Part shown: piece after piece, positions 5,158-6,813 of the stretch
Position numbering within the stretch: the stretch's first letter is position 1
Layout of the letters: every line of letters begins with the position of its first letter
Source of the DNA: Thermoproteati archaeon
GTDB taxonomy: Archaea; Thermoproteota; Thermoprotei_A; Marsarchaeales; UBA168
Assembly (NCBI GenBank): GCA_023256295.1
Contig: JAGDXH010000061.1
Coordinates: 19,425-26,237 of the forward strand
Direction of reading: 5' to 3'
Length of the DNA stretch: 6,813 bases
The notes under the pieces: model-generated
Database searches by the model: none
Seen by the model: only the letters and a program-made list of their open reading frames with translations
What the model was told of the DNA's origin: nothing
Program-made: the position numbers and the translations under genes

Positions 5158-5704
5158 CTATCAGGACGTCTATCTCTTTCAGCTTCCCGTAGATCTTCTT
5201 GACAGCATCATAGACGTCCTGCTCGCTCCTGGCGCCCGTGCAAACCATCTTGCCAGAGCCGAATATCAGCAGCACGACCTTTGGCTCGCCCATCCTGTAT
5301 ATCAGACCAGAGAACTGCTCTGGCTCGTAAAGCACGTTGTCCAGTTTCAGTCCTGCCTTCTCCAGATTGACCTCCGAGTTCAGGTTTGCGCTCGCAACCA
5401 CGTTCTGAATGAACACCTCTGGTTTTCCCTTGATCTCTATTCCCTTCTCCCTCAACGTGCGCACTATCTCGTCGACTGCCTCGTAGACGCCAGAAGAGCT
5501 CTTGGCGCCCGTGCATACCATCTTCCCCGAGGAGAAAATGAGCGTCGCCGTCTTTGGCTTGGAAAGTCTGAACAGCAAGCCAGGAAAGCGCTTGGGATCG
5601 TAGTCCACCCCTGGTATGGCCCTTGCTATTTGATAGAGGTCGATGGTTTCTCCGAGTGACACGGAGGCCACGACGTTTTCTATCCTGATAGAGAACTCGT
5701 CCAA
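5105..5704 (-). CDS. tbp: TATA-box binding protein (TBP)
   Basis: Archaeal general transcription factor that binds box A and recruits TFB and RNA polymerase. The two-fold repeat is clear. Repeat 1 (about 5-90) has IENVVASVSLG, a YDPKRFPGLLFRL stirrup and SGKMVCTGAKS; repeat 2 (about 96-185) has IQNVVASANLN, YEPEQFSGLIYRM and SGKMVCTGARS. The stirrup of repeat 2 has Ser where FPG is usual. At DNA level the repeats share near-identical stretches around the SGKMVCTGA codons. Length is 199 residues; the final 15 or so (after IAKKP) are Cys/Ser-rich, overlap rnp2 and are atypical. The only in-frame start is TTG at 5704, because a TGA closes the frame just upstream. A strong TATA box instead points to ATGs at 5714/5711, which are one base out of frame. 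The identity is certain; the N-terminus is not. Confidence 0.97.
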   Translation of the reverse strand: MDEFSIRIENVVASVSLGETIDLYQIARAIPGVDYDPKRFPGLLFRLSKPKTATLIFSSGKMVCTGAKSSSGVYEAVDEIVRTLREKGIEIKGKPEVFIQNVVASANLNSEVNLEKAGLKLDNVLYEPEQFSGLIYRMGEPKVVLLIFGSGKMVCTGARSEQDVYDAVKKIYGKLKEIDVLIAKKPARRAVCSCSSSFL

Positions 5705-5727
5705 CTGCCATCATATATAAGGACGAC

Positions 5728-5739
5728 ACTTATATAAAT
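5728..5739. promoter_or_regulatory. Shared TATA region between tbp and the HAD gene
   Basis: ACTTATATAAAT offers a TATA box to both strands. Toward tbp it lies about 25-28 nt from the ATG pair at 5714/5711; toward the HAD gene it lies 29 nt from an ATG at 5757. A second run, TATATA (5714-5719), overlaps the tbp start region. A TBP gene with clustered TATA elements at its own promoter could be sensitive to TBP level, but that is inference. Confidence 0.55.
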
Positions 5740-5822
5740 GAACATCCCTTCTGGCCATGAACGTGCCGACCTCAACGAGTGGAGGCAGCAGCGCTTATTT
5801 GCAGGAACACGGCCGTGGCATC

Positions 5823-6489
5823 TTGATCCGCGTGGTCGCCTTCGACATGGACGGTACGCACGCTCCTTGACTCTCGCGAAGCCATAAGGGCACAGATAAG
5901 GGATTACTTCAGGGACCACGGGCGGGAACCTCCCCCTGATCAAGAAGTCGTGACTCTGCTTGGGATGACGGACGAGGAAATAGCAAAGAGACTGTTGGGC
6001 GGCAGGAGCCAAGATGACGACAGCGTACAAGAGCTGGTCCGCTGGATCACAGAGACCTACGTGAGTAAGTACTACAAGCTGCTGAACCTCTTCCCCGGCG
6101 TGGCCGACTGCATGAGTCAGCTGAAAGAAAGAGGGATCATGCTGGCCGTGGCGAGCAACGCCATGCTTCCCATAGTTGAGAAGTTTTTGGAGTGGAGTGG
6201 CCTTGGACCCCTCATCGATGCGGTGGCTGCTGCAGGAAAGATAAGAGGCAAGCCGGCACCAGACGAGTTACTGGAGATAGCCAAGAAGCTAAGGGTCCAT
6301 CCAGATCAAATCCTTTACGTTGGCGACACGCCGATAGACGTGTTGGCAGCTCGGGCAGCAGGAGCCATCCCTGTGGCCGTGATCTCGGGGATTGGCTCAA
6401 TGGAGCAGCTGACTCAGGTCAAACCGGAGATCTTGCTGGCAGGGACGGCCTGGATCTGCCGGGCATTCGTCAAGCTGGGTGAGCGAGCG
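5823..6489 (+). CDS. HAD-superfamily phosphatase, frameshifted in motif I
   Basis: Phosphoglycolate phosphatase/beta-phosphoglucomutase-like HAD hydrolase, cytoplasmic. Motif I, VAFDMDGT with the nucleophilic Asp, is encoded in one frame (5835-5858). That frame then stops at TGA 5868, while the rest of the protein continues in the next frame from LLDSREAIRAQ (5863 on). The break coincides with a 4-bp tandem duplication, ACGCACGC at 5856-5863; with one copy the reading would be DGTLLDS, the normal family sequence. Downstream motifs are intact: motif II at VASNA, motif III Lys in GKPAPDELL, and motif IV VGDTPIDVLAARAAG. The start is uncertain: TTG 5823, GTG 5832 or ATG 5757 (leaderless spacing, but a 25-residue extension). 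No stop separates it from the methyltransferase; I end it before the TTG at 6490. As written, the catalytic Asp is disconnected from the rest, so it is a pseudogene or carries a sequence error. Confidence 0.75.
5856..5863 (+). repeat. 4-bp tandem duplication (ACGC x2) in HAD motif I
   Basis: ACGCACGC follows the GGT of the DGT codons. Removing one copy restores a single frame reading DGTLLDSREA. It is typical of slipped-strand mispairing, or of an assembly or read error. Confidence 0.7.
6478..6482 (+). promoter_or_regulatory. Shine-Dalgarno GGTGA for the tRNA methyltransferase
   Basis: GGTGA lies 7 nt before TTG at 6490. The TGA inside it would be a natural stop for the HAD gene if that gene were in the neighbouring frame, mirroring the COG1325/rnp3 junction. 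Confidence 0.5.
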
Positions 6490-6813
6490 TTGGTCAAAGA
6501 GGGAGATTGGGTGCTGCTCTATCTGAATGACAGAATCAGATACGTCATTCAGGCAAGGACAGACCTCAAGTTCCACACGCACAAAGGATACATAAATGGA
6601 TCAGACCTAGTCGCGGCCAACTTCGGGGACGCCGTAACCACTTCTGGAGGCGTCAAGATGCTCGTCCTAAGACCTCAGGTGAGGGACTTCGTCAGAAAGT
6701 TCTCCAGGGTCACGCAGATAGTTTACCCAAAGGACGCAGCCTTGATCCTCTTTTACGCGGGGATCGGCCCAGGAACCACCGTCATAGAGGCCGGAGTCGG
6801 CAGCGGGGGCCTG
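6490..6813 (+). CDS. trmI: tRNA (adenine-58-N1)-methyltransferase, N-terminal part
   Basis: S-adenosylmethionine-dependent enzyme that makes m1A58 (in archaea often m1A57/58) in the T-loop of tRNAs. The 108 visible residues cover the N-terminal beta-barrel: VKEGDWVLLYL, then a histidine-rich HTHKGYI, GDAVTTSGGVKMLVLRP and YPKDAALILFYAGIGPGT. They then enter the Rossmann domain, where VIEAGVGSGGL is SAM-binding motif I. All of this agrees well with archaeal TrmI. The gene runs off the right edge. The start is taken as TTG 6490 because it has GGTGA 7 nt upstream and because the family begins shortly before this (K)EGD sequence. The same frame is open upstream through the HAD domain, so a HAD-TrmI fusion protein cannot be excluded from the sequence alone. 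Confidence 0.88.
   Translation, partial: MVKEGDWVLLYLNDRIRYVIQARTDLKFHTHKGYINGSDLVAANFGDAVTTSGGVKMLVLRPQVRDFVRKFSRVTQIVYPKDAALILFYAGIGPGTTVIEAGVGSGGL

Noticed and set aside
5220..5540. Similar DNA stretches about 285 bp apart suggesting a repeat element
   Set aside because: They are the two internal repeats of TBP around the SGKMVCTGA codons, not a mobile or regulatory repeat.
5208..5729. 173-residue minus-strand ORF starting at the leaderless ATGs before tbp
   Set aside because: The product is Arg/Gly/Gln-rich and is the out-of-frame shadow of TBP; only the start position is informative and is used in a finding.
5738..5872. Plus-strand ORF of about 44 codons from ATG 5738
   Set aside because: It overlaps the HAD start in another frame, its later part is Arg-rich shadow sequence, and it has no motif.
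6192..6482. 96-residue plus ORF inside the HAD gene
   Set aside because: It lies inside well-conserved HAD motifs in another frame and has shadow-type composition.

Overview
The window is archaeal. It carries a two-repeat TATA-binding protein, two archaeal/eukaryal-type RNase P proteins (Rpp30-like and Pop5), a COG1325-like RNA-binding protein of the exosome/RNase P neighbourhood, and promoters with an A/T-rich box about 27 nt upstream of an ATG, as in leaderless archaeal transcripts. I cannot fix the lineage. A TACK-type thermophile would fit the gene set and the moderately GC-rich base composition, but that is inference. No rRNA, tRNA, CRISPR array or insertion sequence was seen.

Layout. 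1-1984, minus strand: an MFS permease (running off the left edge) overlaps a PqqD-like gene by 8 nt, and a complete AP-endonuclease-2-fold sugar isomerase/epimerase gene lies upstream. 2025-3635, plus: seryl-tRNA synthetase whose open frame continues upstream into about 100 residues of membrane-spanning sequence. 3570-4041, minus: a ubiquitin-like beta-grasp protein, preceded by a 41-residue leaderless small ORF in another frame. 4110-5157, plus: a COG1325-like gene, rnp3 and rnp2, packed as an operon. 5105-5714, minus: tbp, convergent with rnp2. 5757-6813, plus: a HAD phosphatase reading straight into a tRNA (adenine-58-N1) methyltransferase cut by the right edge.

Most of the window is information processing: tRNA charging (SerRS), tRNA 5' maturation (Rpp30, Pop5), probable RNA processing (COG1325), tRNA modification (TrmI) and transcription initiation (TBP). 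The left third looks like carbohydrate uptake and metabolism.

Two initiation styles can be read from the sequence. First genes of transcripts have box A and an ATG about 27 nt later. Operon-internal genes (rnp3, rnp2, trmI) use GGTG(A) followed 6-7 nt later by TTG.

The most striking feature is the number of reading-frame irregularities between about 3600 and 6500: a 4-bp tandem duplication that breaks HAD motif I, a tbp frame offset by one from its leaderless ATG, frame changes in the COG1325-like gene and ahead of the ubiquitin-like gene, and two gene pairs that run together without the expected stop. Either this stretch contains indel errors, or the locus is decaying or unusual in its decoding. 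Functional calls rest on protein motifs and are firmer than the exact gene ends.
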